Both the position numbers and the translations under genes were made by a program. A DNA stretch of 64,000 nt from Sclerurus mexicanus (taxonomy: Eukaryota; Chordata; Aves; Passeriformes; Furnariidae): positions 893,064 to 957,063 of the forward strand of contig VWZF01005695.1 in assembly GCA_013396755.1 (NCBI GenBank), in the 5' to 3' direction. The notes beneath the pieces are model-generated. The model did no database searches and had not been told where the DNA came from. It worked only from the letters and a program-made list of their open reading frames with translations. Shown here piece by piece: positions 1 through 15,040 of the stretch (positions within the stretch are counted from its first letter, which is position 1; the number at the start of each line of letters is the position of its first letter).

Positions 1-3000
1 CTGTCTTGAAAGGCATTTATTATTCATTGTGGCTCCATTAATATTGCATGGCATAGAAGTGATCATAGTGAAAAGGTTACTGTCAAGTGAGTAAGGAATC
101 TCTTTGTCAGTACAGGAAGGTCAACATCTAAGACTAGGAGTGAGGCAGGTAGTCAGTCATTTATATACAGCATGATGAAAAATGACAAAGCTAGAGACAG
201 ACCCACCACTAAAGCTTCACTTTGAATTATTCAGTAATCCTTTTGTTCTCCTCCATGGAACCTGACAATAGTTTGCATATTTTTAAATTGGCCTGATAAG
301 GCCATGGGAAATGTTCTACTGATAAAAGTGCAGAATACAAATTGGAGCTGGATTTACTTAACTGCCCACAATAGATCATCCTGACATACTTTTCCCCTTA
401 AGCAACAACACGGAGAGAAAAAAAAGAAGCAGTGCTTCACTTCCAAGTGTGTATCAGACAAATGTTTCTATTGCAAGATAAAACATGAGACACAAGAAAG
501 AAAAGGAAGGGCCTAGCAGGAAATCTTTTTCATATCTGCAAGTGTATGTATTAAAAAGGAAAAGATAACCAAAGTAACTTCATTTCTTACATTAATTTCT
601 CCAGTAGTTAGAGATGACATGCCCTAATGAAAGGGAGATGAAACTGCTTAAAATGGGGAGATGAGAATCTGGATGCAGGGAAAAACAAGAAAAAAGAATA
701 CCCAGCATCTTTATCTCTCACTTACCATGATGCATCCCCAGAGTGATTCTATGGCAGAAGCTACCAACTATTAAAGCAAACACATTGTGGAGAGAGGTTT
801 TCCCCCTATCCTAAAGGAACAGTAACTCCAGCTGCTTGCTGCAACTGAAGTCCGGATGCTTCCCACTTCTATCCACAAGATTTGGAGAAGGACTTATCAC
901 ACAACAAAGTAAGCTTGTGTATGAGCTTGCGGAATTCATCCCCACCCACCTGAAACCTTGAAAACTGGGAAATAAGTTAAGCCAAAAACCAAAAATTCCT
1001 TTCTTCAAGAGTTTTGCAAAAAAAGGGACAAAAGCTCATCTTTCTCAGCTCTTCCTTCAGACAGTCCATAACAGAAAGGAAATATGAACATGGGTTGTTC
1101 ATTTTGGGTGCTGTCTTTGTGATGGCTTTTCTTTGATGAAAGGGGGTTACAAGAGATGAGGTAGAAGAAATCATTCTCTTTTTTAAAAAAAAAATCACTC
1201 ATTATATTTTGCCATGGCAGAACAATGGATGATTTCTTTCTTTGTTAAGGGCATGGAAATGCACAACATGAACTACTTCTAGCAGAAATAGAAGTGGGGC
1301 TAACAGCAACAGGGGAGAGTCCTTTCCCTCCAGCTCAGCCCCCACTAAGAACCATTCACAGAATGTTTGAGGTGCTTCAGATAACCGTGCCCTCCTTCTC
1401 CTACTGAAGCTCCAGCTGGATCCAAAAGAAAGTTGGGGCCTCTACACAAAGCACCTCTTTCCAGACAGGGAAAGAAAGGCTGTGAAGGATCTTTCCTAGA
1501 AGCATTGCAGCCCACATTCATTTCCAATATGCAGGATTACTGTAGGGTGGAGTTGATTTAAATTGTGGGCAGTGGGCTCAGCAAGATGATGTTCTCTCTC
1601 TCTCCAGCCTCTCTAGCCCATGCTTGCTGCTTCCTAAAGCCAGGCTCAGGGGAGCAGACTGCACCACTGCATGAATCGTACAAGGCCATTCCCAACTTGG
1701 AAACTGTTTTCACCTTTGCCAAATTTGTGAAGTGAGAACGTTGCCAGTGGTGCATTCAGTTTCACTAATTCCCAGGAAAGACCACTTCCCTTAAATTAAC
1801 ATTCTGTGAAAGCAGGGAGTGGAGGGAGGGGAAACTTAACATTTTTGAAAGGGCTAACACCTAATCGACTAGCTTTCTGATAATTAATTAAAGTGTTACC
1901 GGTTCTCTAATTGAAAAATGTTGAACGTATTCCCTAGAACCTTCCATTATTTTTTCCATTACATTAATCATTTAAGGACACCTATTACAGATTACCCCTT
2001 TCAAACACAATCTTCCTGATAGAGAGAGTCAGGAACGCTGGCAAGGTCAAATGCCCAGCTAAACCCCACTGAGAGCAGGCAACCAGTGAGCGTAGTGCTT
2101 GGTGAGATTTAGAAAATGTCAGACTGATAAATGATGGCTTTCCAAATTTAAGGCAGAACACATGCAGTGCGGTACACAAGTCAATACTTCTCCATGAATA
2201 ATCTATTTGCCTTGTGAGGTGGTCCACATACAGCCTATTAGTTCTATACCGTATTAAAGGAATTAAGTTAAGCAAACAAGCATTAGTTAGGATCTATTTA
2301 TACAAAACGCAGAAGGAAGTGGTTTTATCTTCTTTAGGTGATGGATGTTCCATAACACCTCAATGCTCTCCTTCAATTTCTTTTTTTTTTTTTTGTGGGT
2401 TACAAACATTTTACTGCTTATTATTAATAGTGACATTAAATATACAGCTCATACTTAATATCAGTGTACTCCTTTTCAGATGCATAAATTTCATCACAAC
2501 AGGAATTCCTAATCACCAGAACAGTGAATAAATATTTTTCATGAGCACAAGTTATTTCTGTACATGGTGCTGTACAGGGAGCTGCCTGTGGTTTGCCTCT
2601 TAATTGATAACTTTGGAGATCAGGGAGAGGGGAACAGACTGCTCTGAAGTGTGTTCCATCACACCCAGGAGACTGCTGGCATCACTGATATTTCTTTCCT
2701 TTTTTCTACCTGCTTCATCATTTTGTCTAATCAATATGAATGGTCACATAATGGTAGCACTGTAGATATGAGGTATTTCACTCACCATGATATAGGAAAG
2801 TCATTGCAGAGACAGAACAAGTCTACAGCCACAATTTAGGATGTGCAGCACGTGGGAGGGGATGCTTATGATGAAGTGTGCACTTCTAGACACAGAGCCA
2901 GTAAGGCAGCAGCAAATAAGATCTCAGGGTCAAGCACCCGGGGGGCTGGAGCCCAAAATCAAATAAAAACCACAGTATCCAGGTCTAGCACTGAGTCTAA

Positions 3001-6000
3001 AGGCCAGCATGTCCCTTCTCAGGCAGGGACTGTCCAGGGCAGAACTGGGCTATCACTGCACTTGAGAACTATTGCATGCTCAAGCTAATCACAAACTTCA
3101 GAGTCTTGTTATTCCTTATCTGACATCACCTGCTAGGATGAACAAAACTTTATCTTCCAAGTAAATTATTGCTCATCTTCATTGTTTTAAAATCCTTATC
3201 CACAGAGAGATTATTTCAGTGAGTCAGAAAGAAGTGACAAGCCATAGGTGTTCTCTAATGGCACATCCCCAGTCACAATAGACACAACCCTTACTGGTTG
3301 CTTCAGATATTAAAATATATCTGTTAAAGACATGCACAAGTAAAAAGCAGGAAGCCTGATTCAAGTTGTCTAAACAAACAATACCACCTATAAATTTTCT
3401 CATAATGGATAGTATTTCTGCTATAAGGTAAACAGGAATAGAAAATACGTCCTCAACTGACAGGCCATTTTGAAGATACATAACAGAATATAGATTTGCA
3501 TCTTTACTTCACCACATTCATTCACTGACAGCCCACCAATATGGATATATCTGCTTTGATTTAGTGGTTTGGCCCCTCCCAGATGCAAAGCCTGCAGCCA
3601 CAGAACAACCACACCTGAACACGAGACAGTGCTTCTGGTCTAGAAACAGCAGCCCCTGGACTCCGACCTGCGTGCTGGTGAAGAAAGGAAAAGCTCTAAC
3701 AACTTGATTTCTGTGAGTAGTTCCAAAGGAGCTCAGGTCTTCAGTTCACTATTACCCCAAAATAAAACAAACACGCTACTTCAAAGAAGAACAATGGATG
3801 GAACCCCACCGTTGCTATGGGTTTCCTTTCCAGAACTTTCTTAAGAAAATACAGCCTACAGCTGTGCTTTTCGTGTGGAGCAACAGGTTTGCTCAGCAGT
3901 GGTTTCATGGGGAAACCTGTACAAACTTCTGAACTGTGATTGTGGTGATACCTCGGCGTTTTCAATCACTACTTGAGTTTATGATCTTACATGTCACATA
4001 ATATATGGCTTGTCTTACACGTACAAAGCATACACTCTAACTGCAAACACTTGCCCATGGGACAGGCTTCTTTATGGCTTAATGTGCTTATGGTTGTAAT
4101 AAAATTTATTTTAGGAGAAAGCAGTAAAACAAAATTTAGAGAGTAGAATAATGGGATAATTATGCTCTAAAACCAAATGTGCTTTCTTTATCTCAGTATT
4201 TCATAAAGTCAAAACAATTTATTATAGCTGTGCCTCCATAACCCCACTGGCTAATGGTCAGTTATCACTCCCATTATAAACTCAGCTTTTCAAGACCTTC
4301 ATAGAGTTCAGCAATTCCAGCTTGTATTAACCTAAAAACTTGGCAGAATGAGAACTGCATTACGCTGCAGTTTTCCACACCCAAAATAGCTAAAATTCAC
4401 TTTTAAGATCAGGATGTATTTAGGTGAGAGGGGGTAGGGACAAGGGGCTAGTAGGAGGTTTGCTTCCAGGAACACAACTATCCAATGAGACAATATTATC
4501 TATAGACATATCATAGCCTTTTCCAAGGTTCTCTTGCTGTCTCTGACATTGCAGGGATAAGGAACAGAACAGATCCTTGGGCTGGTTAAATTGAGGACTG
4601 CGAGACCAAACACAGGTGGGCAAGGAGAGGTGAAGCCCTGGTATTTTTGTACTAGGAATAATACAGTACCATGTACTTTACAGCTTAGACAGGGGGCCTA
4701 TGCCCTGAATTTCTTGTACAACCAAAATTTTTATTTACTAGAAGTTCAGCAATCAAGAGCAGTTCCTTAAGAAGAGACATATAAAGCAGGGTGGGGGGAA
4801 AGAAAAAAAGACAACTAAAAGCCCCAATACAATTTCAGTTCTATATCAGTATCTTCATATAAATATTAACCTGATATAAAGTAATAACAGCCAATATTTT
4901 TCAAGAGAATACTAGGTGTATTCTGTAATACACGATATGCAAGTGAGACAATAGTAACACATGCATTCAGGCTGAACATTTGGTAAGTTCCAGGTTCTTG
5001 AAACGAGTCTTAGAGAAACAGATACTGTTATTTCTCATTCCTCCAATTGTTCCTTGCTGCTGCTTCCTTTAGAAGCACTTGGAAGTTCCAAGTTAGCTGT
5101 GCAGCTGAGAGGAAGAAGAGTTCTTGGAGTCAGGGAGAGAACCCATTTATGGGATCCAGCAACAAAACAAATCTGAGTTAAGAAGAGGGTTTGTGATTCC
5201 ATTTTAGCAAAACAATTTGTTTGTTCCACATGTCACCTGTAACCTCGTGCACCCTTTTGTGTCTGCCTATTAAAATTGAATTGGCATTGAGCATCTCCAG
5301 TATTAAAACAGAAATCAGTGACACTCCCCTGCTGGAGACATTCTACAGATAGAAAAGGTACTACAGGATCTAGAAAAATCACCATTTCATTCCCCATACT
5401 GTGGCAAGAGCACAGGGAAGCCCACAGTCTAAATTTCCATATTCATTCTGAAGCTTTCCAATTTACCACTTCCTCACATCAAATATGGATTAGTTTCTTT
5501 AATTGCCCTGTATAAATTCATAGCTGAAATGTTTGACTTGCCCAGAACTAATTGTCTGTCAAGATGATGTTTTGCAGCCAAGCAGATAGCTTAATTGGAT
5601 ATTTTACTTAACTGCAGGCTTTGTTTCTTCAGATTTCCAGTCTTATTCCTTAATGTTTGCTGAATTATGCATTCTGAACACATTTTTAGATTGTCTGCCT
5701 TTAAGTAAGTGTTCTGTTATTCTTTGAAAATAAACATATTTTGCTATTAGCTTCTAGCTCCCTGCCATTCCTCACATGATCTCCCCATATTCCAAAAAAA
5801 CATGACAGGCAGGTACCTTTAGGACATAAAACACAGACTGCCTGCTGTCTTCAAACAGCATTTGGAGAGTTATAAATATCATCTAGAAATACTTATTTGC
5901 AGAGGAGAAGTGTCCCTGGCACTGAAGCAAGGCACAGCTGGGTGGCAGCACAGATCTGCAGAGGTCCAGCAAGGGTAGGCTGACTTCAGCTGGTAGAACA

Positions 6001-9000
6001 GGATACCACCAAACTCTTCTGCCACTTATATGAGTCCAGACTTTTATGTCATGAACATACATTTACGGTCACAAACTTCACTCTAGGGCTTAATGGGTGC
6101 GTCAGCTCTGCTACCTCCCCATCACAGCCACACACAGCGCCAGTGCTCTGCAGGACCAGTGCACACCTTCACACACAACAGGCAAGCCCTGCAACAAGTC
6201 AAGCCTGAGTGAAAACACTGGAAGTCAGTACCCCATCCTGTGTCTTCTCTGCCTTCCCCTGGTGCTTTCACCAGGAAAAGGCAATTGTCACTTCAAGTCC
6301 CAGCCTCCTTTTTCCTTTGCTGTGATCAAGGTCTGGAGAGTGCAGTTTATCAGCAAATTGTTAACCACTCCTAGTCCACACAACGTAATACTGGCCCAAA
6401 TTGCCAAACTCAAATTCAACGGCCTGGGTTACAATCAAAGGAGGAATCTCTGAAGTGTCCTTGCTTTCACAGATCCTTAACATTCTCCTGCTGAAGTTTT
6501 TCATATTTTTATGTAATGATAAGCATAAGAGGAAAAAACCCACTATATACTCAAAATTTATACCCCATAGCATATGGCAAATTGCATCAGGAGCGTAGTA
6601 AACTGAATAAATTACATATACTGGGATGCTTCTGATGAATGAAGCAAACCTGCTCTACAAAACACCATGCACAGAATGAACTGAATGTTCAAGCCAAAGA
6701 TGAAGGCAACTTTCATTTAGCTGTAGCACTGTGTTGTGTGATGCTTTGGTAAAAAGCATACACTGCACATAATACATCACTTGAAATGTCCATCTAGTTA
6801 GAACAGGAGCAACAATGGTCCTATCAGTTCAAAAACATCTGATTAAGGGAATCTCAGTCTTTTGACTAAGTTATGATAAACATTAATAAACACCTAGTGA
6901 AACTGAGACAGAACACTATATAGAGTAGATGGTGAATGACACTATATATACACACACAGAGCTGAGATGTTGCTTTTCAAATATTTAATGAATAATTAAT
7001 GCCGCACTTGATGAAATGAATTTGCTTATTTTCCTAATTTCCATACTGTCAAACCCTTTGCACCTACATCAAAAAAGGGACAGGAGAAGGGAAAGAAAAT
7101 GGCAATTTGTTTGAAAGCCTGCTTCATTAATTTTCAAGATCATCTATTTAAAACAGCCATTTACAAATCAGTCACTGTGTGCTATTTTGCCTATCAACGA
7201 TGTTATAATATGAACATCAAATTTCAATTACAAGCACATGAAGCCAAAATCAACTCTCAAGCACAAGTAGGATAGATGAACAAAAATGCTCCAAATTCTT
7301 CGTGTAGGACTCCAGAGAACTCTGAAGCATTCCCTCTGCTCAACGTAAATTATCTCAGTTTGTGTCTGTGTGGCACAAAAGCGAGTCTGGGCTGTGTTTA
7401 TGCAGGCACCAGAAGCTACTGAAAGGTTTGGTGTGACCAAGAGGCAGTGTCTTAGTAATATTCTGATGCACAAAAGGCTTGACTCACACAGCATTTACAG
7501 TCTGGAAGCAGCAGGCCAGAGAAATACCACGTGGTAGATCAGAGGGTTATTGGGGGGGAGCAAAAGGCATTGTAAAATACTTTCTAGCCCAAACATTTCA
7601 TTGCTGGTAGGAGGGAGAAGTATGACTGGATATCACAAAGGACTCTGCTGTGGACATTCAGCAAAGCCATCCCCAGATGACACTGAACTGGAGCAAATTG
7701 ACAAGCTGGAAGAGCAAAAAGGGCGAAACAGTGAAGATATGAGCTCCAGAGCCCAGGCACCCAGCAGGGACGGCTAAGGGATCAAAAGTGCAATTAAAAG
7801 TCTGCAGACAGGAATAGAAATATTGACCAGCAAAGTTACAGAGCTTCAAATGTAGAAACAGCAGGTAACTCCACAGAGAGGAGAAGGATGCATTAAGGTC
7901 AGCCTAGGCAGGATTTCAGTCAAGAGGAGCAAGCTAACACCTAGTCAGAGGTTAAGAGGGCATGAAAATTAATTTCTGAATGCTGCAGAGAATCTACACT
8001 GCTCAAAGAGGAAAAGACTGGTCCAAATTAAACAAATATAACACAGCAGACTAGCAGGTACTGTAGACATACTATATCAGGGTTGCCTCACCCTGGCTAA
8101 ATATTTTTATTACATCAGCTGTTTGCTATTTACTGCTTCAGACAAAGACCAAAATATTATGAGAACAAGAACGACAGTTTTAGTCATTTTGCAAGTACAG
8201 CTGACTCTGGAGAGCACATGGCCATCCCTTGCATATGTGAATCTGACAGGGGTTAGATTTCATTCCATTCAGAATGTTATCTTTATCAGAACTCATGTTT
8301 TATTAAAACACCTCTTCCAGAAAGGCTATTTAGCCCTGTTTTAGCAACACAAGTAACAAAACACACCCATGCCCTGGTTTTTTCTTCTCTGGTGCCTCAC
8401 TCATTGATACAAATGTGTTTTCCTTTCTTTCTAATGTGAATTTGCATGACTGCTTTCAGCTCCCTTTCTCCACTCAGTTACAGACACTCTGTGTATCTCT
8501 GCACTGATTTCCAGCACTCTTAACACCCAGGATTTTATCCCCAGGAATGCCTTCTAATCAAAACACTTTTCAATCTGCTTTCTCATACACTCAGTGGATA
8601 GAACTCATATGTTTTTCACTTGAAGACACATTCTGAAACCTCCGAGTCAATTTTTATCTTTTCCACACCCTCTAATTTTGCAGCTTCCATTTTAAAGGTC
8701 TTCAGGACTCTCTGCAACAGGGATGTTTGACTCGTGTTCCCTCAAAGCCCTGCTCATTATTGCCCAGAGTCCCACGTGTTCCTGTTGCTCTGGGGGTACC
8801 ACACTTGTTCCTACAGGTTTTCTTCCAGGATATACATTTTATTCAACATATACCATAGCTCAAGCCTTAGACTGCACTGGATGTGACAACAATCATGCTT
8901 TATTTAGCACCCACCTAACTCCTGTCACAGCCAAACCATACCAAGGACCTTTGATGTTACTCTGCAAGCACAGAACAATATCAGGTCCAAGAACACACCC

Positions 9001-12000
9001 CACAAGACACCAGACCAAGGAAATTATGTCCTATTGGCACCTAACTTCGAGATGAGTCACTTTGCCTGTTCCCAATCCATATGCTTCAGAATCAGAACAC
9101 TGTGGATTTCTAAATCAAGTATCTTTCAAAAGTTTAGGGAAGTTAAATTAACGCAATTATATCCAAACTTATAATCTCAGGAGAAAGCTCTAGGCTTGCC
9201 TAGGGTTATTTTCAACAAAGCCATGTAGATGGACTTTAATTAAATTCTTCTACTTATAGAACTGATATTTCCCAAGAGCTTTTAGCTTTTATGCATCCTT
9301 ATTAAAAGTTATTCACATTTCAGAAGTTCTGCTTACAACTGTTCTTTTCCTAGAAACAAAAATCACTTCTTTCAACCCCACCACTCAATGACTCCCCACT
9401 TTTGCTTCTGGTTTCCCTTCCATATCGTTTCTTTAATATTTTTAGCAGGCTTTTTAGCCTTTCATTTATATTTATCACCCTGAATCTAACTTCTGTACAG
9501 ATATCATCTGTAGTAGCAATAACAAAAACTTAGTGGACCCACAAAAGCAGATTTTCCAGAAGAACAGAAATTCCCTTTTTGAAAATAAAAGTTTAATTAC
9601 AACAATTTCTTGTTTGGTCATGGAAATCCTTTCTGGGATATCGTTCTCCATAGGCTGAAACATTCGTTTTTCCTTGCTGCATGAATCACTTCCCTATATT
9701 AGCATAAACACCTCTAATGTTACTTTGGATGTTCCTTATAATTATCTGAGGATGCAGACCTGCATGAATAATGTATATATTGGGTTGGTAACAGAACCAA
9801 AATATATACTAGAAGTTTCAGTCATGCAAAATATAGAATATTAAGGCATTTTAAAGGAAGACAAATGTAAATTCCCTTTTTAGATCAACCTCCAAAGGAT
9901 TTTTGAGGACCAGAGGTTTAAGAATAACCCAATTACAACTATCTCTTTCAAAGGTTCACAACCAGCATTCCTAAAAACTTTTCTGCTGCTTTTGGAATAC
10001 TGCATTATGTATGAAAAAATTCAACCCAAGTTTAAGGGATTTGTTTCCTCAAAAATGCATTCTTCTGTAAGTTTCTTCTCCAGAAGAATATCCCCCAGTC
10101 CTAACTGCACATAGATCTGCTTAAATTCCTGCTTTTAAAATTTCAGTGCACAGACAGTCATGAGAAACATCAGTTCCTAGTTTTCAGTCCTTGCAACAGA
10201 ACTAGGCTGTGGATTTATTTGGGAAAAGGGGGACTTCTCTATGGGTTTGGGTTTTTTGGGGTTTTTTTTGAGAGTTACAGGACTCTTTATTTCCCATCTT
10301 TAATATGCACTTCAAAGTTAGTTACAGGTCTAGTTTACACAGAGGCACAGTGGAAAAGTGTAAAGCACAGCCCTGTGCACTCCCAGGCTGGCAGGAGCTG
10401 CAGGTGTGCTGTGGGACCCGGGGCACGAGTCCTCCCGTGGGCTGCGTGGGAAAAAGTGACTGAACCCTTCCGAACTGTCAGCCTGCAAAAGTCCTACAGC
10501 CACGCGACAGGCCTGAAGGTGCTTCGTCTTCATGTACTTCCATAAAATAAGATAAAGCTGAGTCGATACCAGATTAGACTGCTTCCACAGGGTAGTTAAA
10601 ATCAGTTCAAGCCATTCAGGGGCGCTCAATAACGCTGTGCCTGTGCACCCATATTACAAAGCTCCTCGTTATTGCACAGCTTCATCTAATCCTGCACAAA
10701 TCTGTTTATCTGCACAGTCTTCACTAGAACCCCGTTTCAGTCTATCCAATTTTGACTCTGGATTTGGATTTTCTCAGGTGTCTGGTGAGAAAAATGTTTA
10801 GGACAACAATTAGTTTTTAAAGGATGTTTAAGTCTGCAGTGCAGATGCACTCACTGCCTGTCCACATTCCATAAAGAATTAGGTACCCAGTGGTAAGAGG
10901 GCAGTTCTGATGCCATGAACAGAAAACACACTTTTTATATATGGGAGGGAATTATGAAATCTTACTACTTTAGGTCACCAGCTGTATTTCAGGGATGAGA
11001 CATGAATCTGTTTTGCCCTGCATTTCAGCATTAATGCATCAAAACTACCAATCAAATACTCTTGATACTCTCTTAAGATCTAAGTGTATGTACTTTCATA
11101 TATGAAATAAATTATAACATAACATAAAACTTAAGAGATGTGGGTCATTACACAGAGTATAATTAAATCTGACTGGGCTCCTACAATCTCCATAGAAGCC
11201 ATGATAAAATCTTCTTGGAATAAAAATAAATAAAAAATAAATTGCTGAGCAAATTAGATTTCCTGGTGTTTTATCTAATTAATGCACCTCTTAACTCAAA
11301 TTGGTTGGCTTTTTAATTACCAGCTAATCTCACCCATGCGATGAGGGGGATTTCTGCTCAGACCTTCTCTTTTAGGTTCCCTTGGGTTCCTGTGGGGTCT
11401 CAGAGTGTATGGGGTTGTTTGGTTCCTCTTAAAAAGGGGTCTGGTTTATTTACTTGCATGGGCAGATTAGCGGCAACAGTATTATTCCAGCCAGCCACAT
11501 AAAACTCAAGGAAAAATCCATAAAGGGAAAAGGCTGTCCACTTGGAAAGCATTACTGAACTCTACCCGTGAGTTGGGAAGGCAGGATCTGTCACCATCTC
11601 CTTTCTCCTCGTCTCTGCCAGCCAACATCCCTCCTTCCAGCAAGCAAGAGCCAACCTCCAAAGCACAGCAGCACACCCCTTTGGCTCACCTTGCCCTACC
11701 CTCCCACGAAGTACTACTTCCTAAGAGCAGACTAAACTTCTCACCTCTTGTCCTGGTGTACAAGGACAGCACAGAAATCTTCCAGGTTAGCTACTGACCA
11801 ACTTTGTTAGAATCCACAGGGCTCTTAATAAAGCTTACATTGGGATGAATTTACAGAACAGGAGCAAATACGACACCATTTTTCACTTACTTTAAGTCAG
11901 AGATGTAAAACAGTACATTTAAAGTGACCGAAATTTAATCTTAAAAAAATCAAAGCCACAAAACTGTTTGAAGCCAATCTATTCCATCTACCTCTAACCC

Positions 12001-15000
12001 CTCAAATACACATGAGGTTCCAAAAGTTCAGGCTGTTGACTTGATGTCTTGCCAATACAAACCACAGTACTTTTTTTAGGTCAGATATGAACAAAGGAGG
12101 AGCACAAAGCTAGTAACGTTAGCTGCCTTCAGTCATTTTTCAAGTATCTTGCTTTTGCAAAGAAATTGCATTTTGCCACCAGAAACATAATTCACAGTGC
12201 TGTCCTTCAAATCAGCTGCCACCTTGTTTGGTTTACAATGCTTCAACCAAAAGTTAAAAGAAAATTAACTTCAAAATTGAAATTTAAACAGTTTTCTTGC
12301 TCACCCAAGAATGTTTCCCAACATGAATCCCCCAGTATTTACACAGCCTTTTTTTGTGCAAATGGAATTTATACATCCCTTACAGTATACAAGTATCTGT
12401 CAAATTTGATCAAACACAATCTACTTCTTGAGCTTTCCTAACAACAAACATAAATCACAAGTTCTTCAGACAAAGAAAATTTATTAAGCAGTTTATGCTG
12501 CTCCCAAGGAGCTCCCTGTACAACCACCTCTGTCCTACTTGGCTGCAGAGAGAGAAGCAAAGCATATTAACTGGTATCGGTAGAGTTTATTCATTGTGTA
12601 ACCCTAACATCACACAAAAATGCCACATATGCTTTTTTCATTTAGAGAAAAGAAATATTAAACTGTTTTTACACAAAGCAAAGGAATAATGAGAAAACAA
12701 GGTAATTACTTGATGTATTTAAGTGCTACTGAATTCTGTAGTTTGAGAACTGAACACCTTACAAGGTGATGCTACACAGACAGCAGAGCTGTCTCCAGGC
12801 TACAGTGCAGACCCTGCTCCTCTAATCCAGCTACAAGGCACCACAGGAATAATGAGTATTTGACATTTTTTGGCCATCTGTCTCAATCCAGACTACAAGC
12901 TTAGAGTGAGACTGGGATTTTACACTTGTGGCAGAGGGCAGCACCAGAGGAATATTCAGATTTCCAGTTGTCTAATCTCCATCCAGGAGAGTCACGAGGC
13001 ACCACAAGATGGCTAAGCATTCTTTATTCCAAACATCTCATGGCAAGAGGCAAACATACAGCCTTTGAAGTTTAGCAAAACAAAACAGAACATGATTTAA
13101 AACAACCTCAAGATTTCTGGTAGCAGCAAAAATTGAGGAGGCAGCATCATTTGTCACAGTCTAGAGGCTGGGAAACTTCACTGCAGGTTCATTTATCCTG
13201 TATCTCTGGTATCTTACAATTCACCTCTGGAAGGGCTGGAGTTATTTTATACACAAGCACTCATCAGTAAGATCTGACATCAAAATTAAAATGCAGTTGT
13301 GTGAGTGTAAACAACATCTCAGCCCAAATACAGATGGGGTAGATGTTAACTCAAGAGCTATACAGAAAGGCAAGGATAGTTTAAATAGGGAGAGACTGAC
13401 ATTAAAAAACCACGTTAACTACATTCCCACAATGCCTTAGGAGGCATTTTGACAGGATTATGTAAAACAATCAAGTTTTCATGAGAAACCATCCCTGCAG
13501 ATTACAGCAATACTCTCTATCTAATCTCTGCCTTTCCTGGGGATTAACATTTATATGCCAATCTCCAGAGAGCCACAAGGTGACAGCAAGATAGATGCAA
13601 ACATTTCATTTATTTTCATAAATTTATTGTAGGTAAAGATTAATCCAGTGATGTACAGTCACTAAAGTTTGATACTGTCAAGTCTGCATCAGTGGCTGCA
13701 ATTTAGAGGCATGATATTTCCATTTGAGTAAAACCTTCACAAAACCTTCGGAATCATTTATTCTGCTCATCAGCCTACTCTGCACATTTGAGGTGTGCCA
13801 GAGTAGCATAAACGAAAACAGCAGATGTCATGCATAGCTAGCAAATACTAGTTAATAACAGCTAATTATATCCTGACCTACCATAGTTCTGTAACTCCAG
13901 GTGAACATATACAGTGACAACAGAGTTACAGCAGCGTTAATGCACACTCTGCCAAGGATGTCGTGGTGGACAATTACTCCTCCATACTGCAGACTAAAGA
14001 ATGGCTCAGTGGGATGGCACATTACCACTCCCCTTTTCTCTTATTTCTTCTTTCCAAATAACTACTAACTCTTGCAAACATGTTGTCTGTGCCTCTGTGA
14101 TACCAAGATAACTGGGTTTCCCCAGTTCAGTAGTAAACTGTTTTCAGTCTGTCCTCATTTTACTGAATTATTTTACCGAAAACATTCAAAACAACTTGAG
14201 TCAACATCCCTGTCCCATCTCAAATTAAATACAGCTCTGTGAGACCAATTAGATGTCATTTTCCAAGTGTCAAAATAGTTGTTCCCATTTCACACCCTTT
14301 GCAAAGCCGCAGCTTATTCAAGACCAGATAGCAAATCTGCTGGTACAACTGTATCTTCCCATGTGACAGTAAGCACGGGGGAAGTCTCTGATAAGGATAC
14401 CTACTGGTAGAATACTGCCAGAAGTCTTTTGTTATTAGTATGAAGTTATGCAGGGCAGAACTCGTAATCAGCATTAAGGACACAAATGTCACAAACTTGA
14501 TGCTTGAATTTTGCACACTGAAATCTCTGAACACTAACTGTGCCTCAGTCATTAAAAGCCTAGCAAAGCAGAAGAATTTTTTGGTGTGTGTTCAGTGTAA
14601 GCAATCTAAGCCCAGGTGAGTCAAACAAATAATTCTGAAACTCTCTTGTATGAAATTTGCCACCAAGCCCCTCCATATTTAAAAGACTCAACCACTCCCC
14701 TTGCAGCAGCTTTCTCATTAGTTTTCTTCAGGATTTGTAATATCTCTGCAGAAGAGGAATAACACATTTATGTTCATACTCTGCAATATTTCATTTGTCA
14801 TAAAAATCAATAGAAATTTTCAGAAAGGGCATTTTGTGCTCTGAATGTGCTAATGTGACATTCACCAGGCCAAATTCATCCCCCAAGCAACAACTGCCTT
14901 CCTGGAGTTCATACTGTGCCTGATTCAAAACAAGAGCCATGTGTAATTTTTCCTTCCCACCACCACATGCAACCAGGGAAATTCCCCCGTTGGTGATGTG

Positions 15001-15040
15001 CAGAAGACAACAAAGTAGTCAGACAGCTCAACTTTAGACT
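1..15040. other. AT-rich intergenic DNA without a supportable gene
   Basis: No reading frame here has the length, composition or splice-site support expected of an exon. All open frames are about 60-115 codons, which random AT-rich DNA gives easily. Visible details are a run of 14 T at 2381-2394, a T- and G-rich patch near 10240-10270, and a small CpG-containing GC patch at about 10340-10520. If synteny with human 16p holds, this is the NOMO-XYLT1 interval, and the 3' end of XYLT1 would lie further left. I see no XYLT1 coding exon. Confidence 0.6.

Noticed and set aside
7660..7800. Possible CR1 open-frame remnant (GATGACACTGAACTGG and GACAAGCTGGAAG)
   Set aside because: Only scattered words agree with CR1, and the order and spacing cannot be followed into the flanks.
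12960..13640. Two similar stretches containing CAAGAT near 13008 and 13592
   Set aside because: The shared part is short and gapped and no repeat boundaries are visible; it may be chance.
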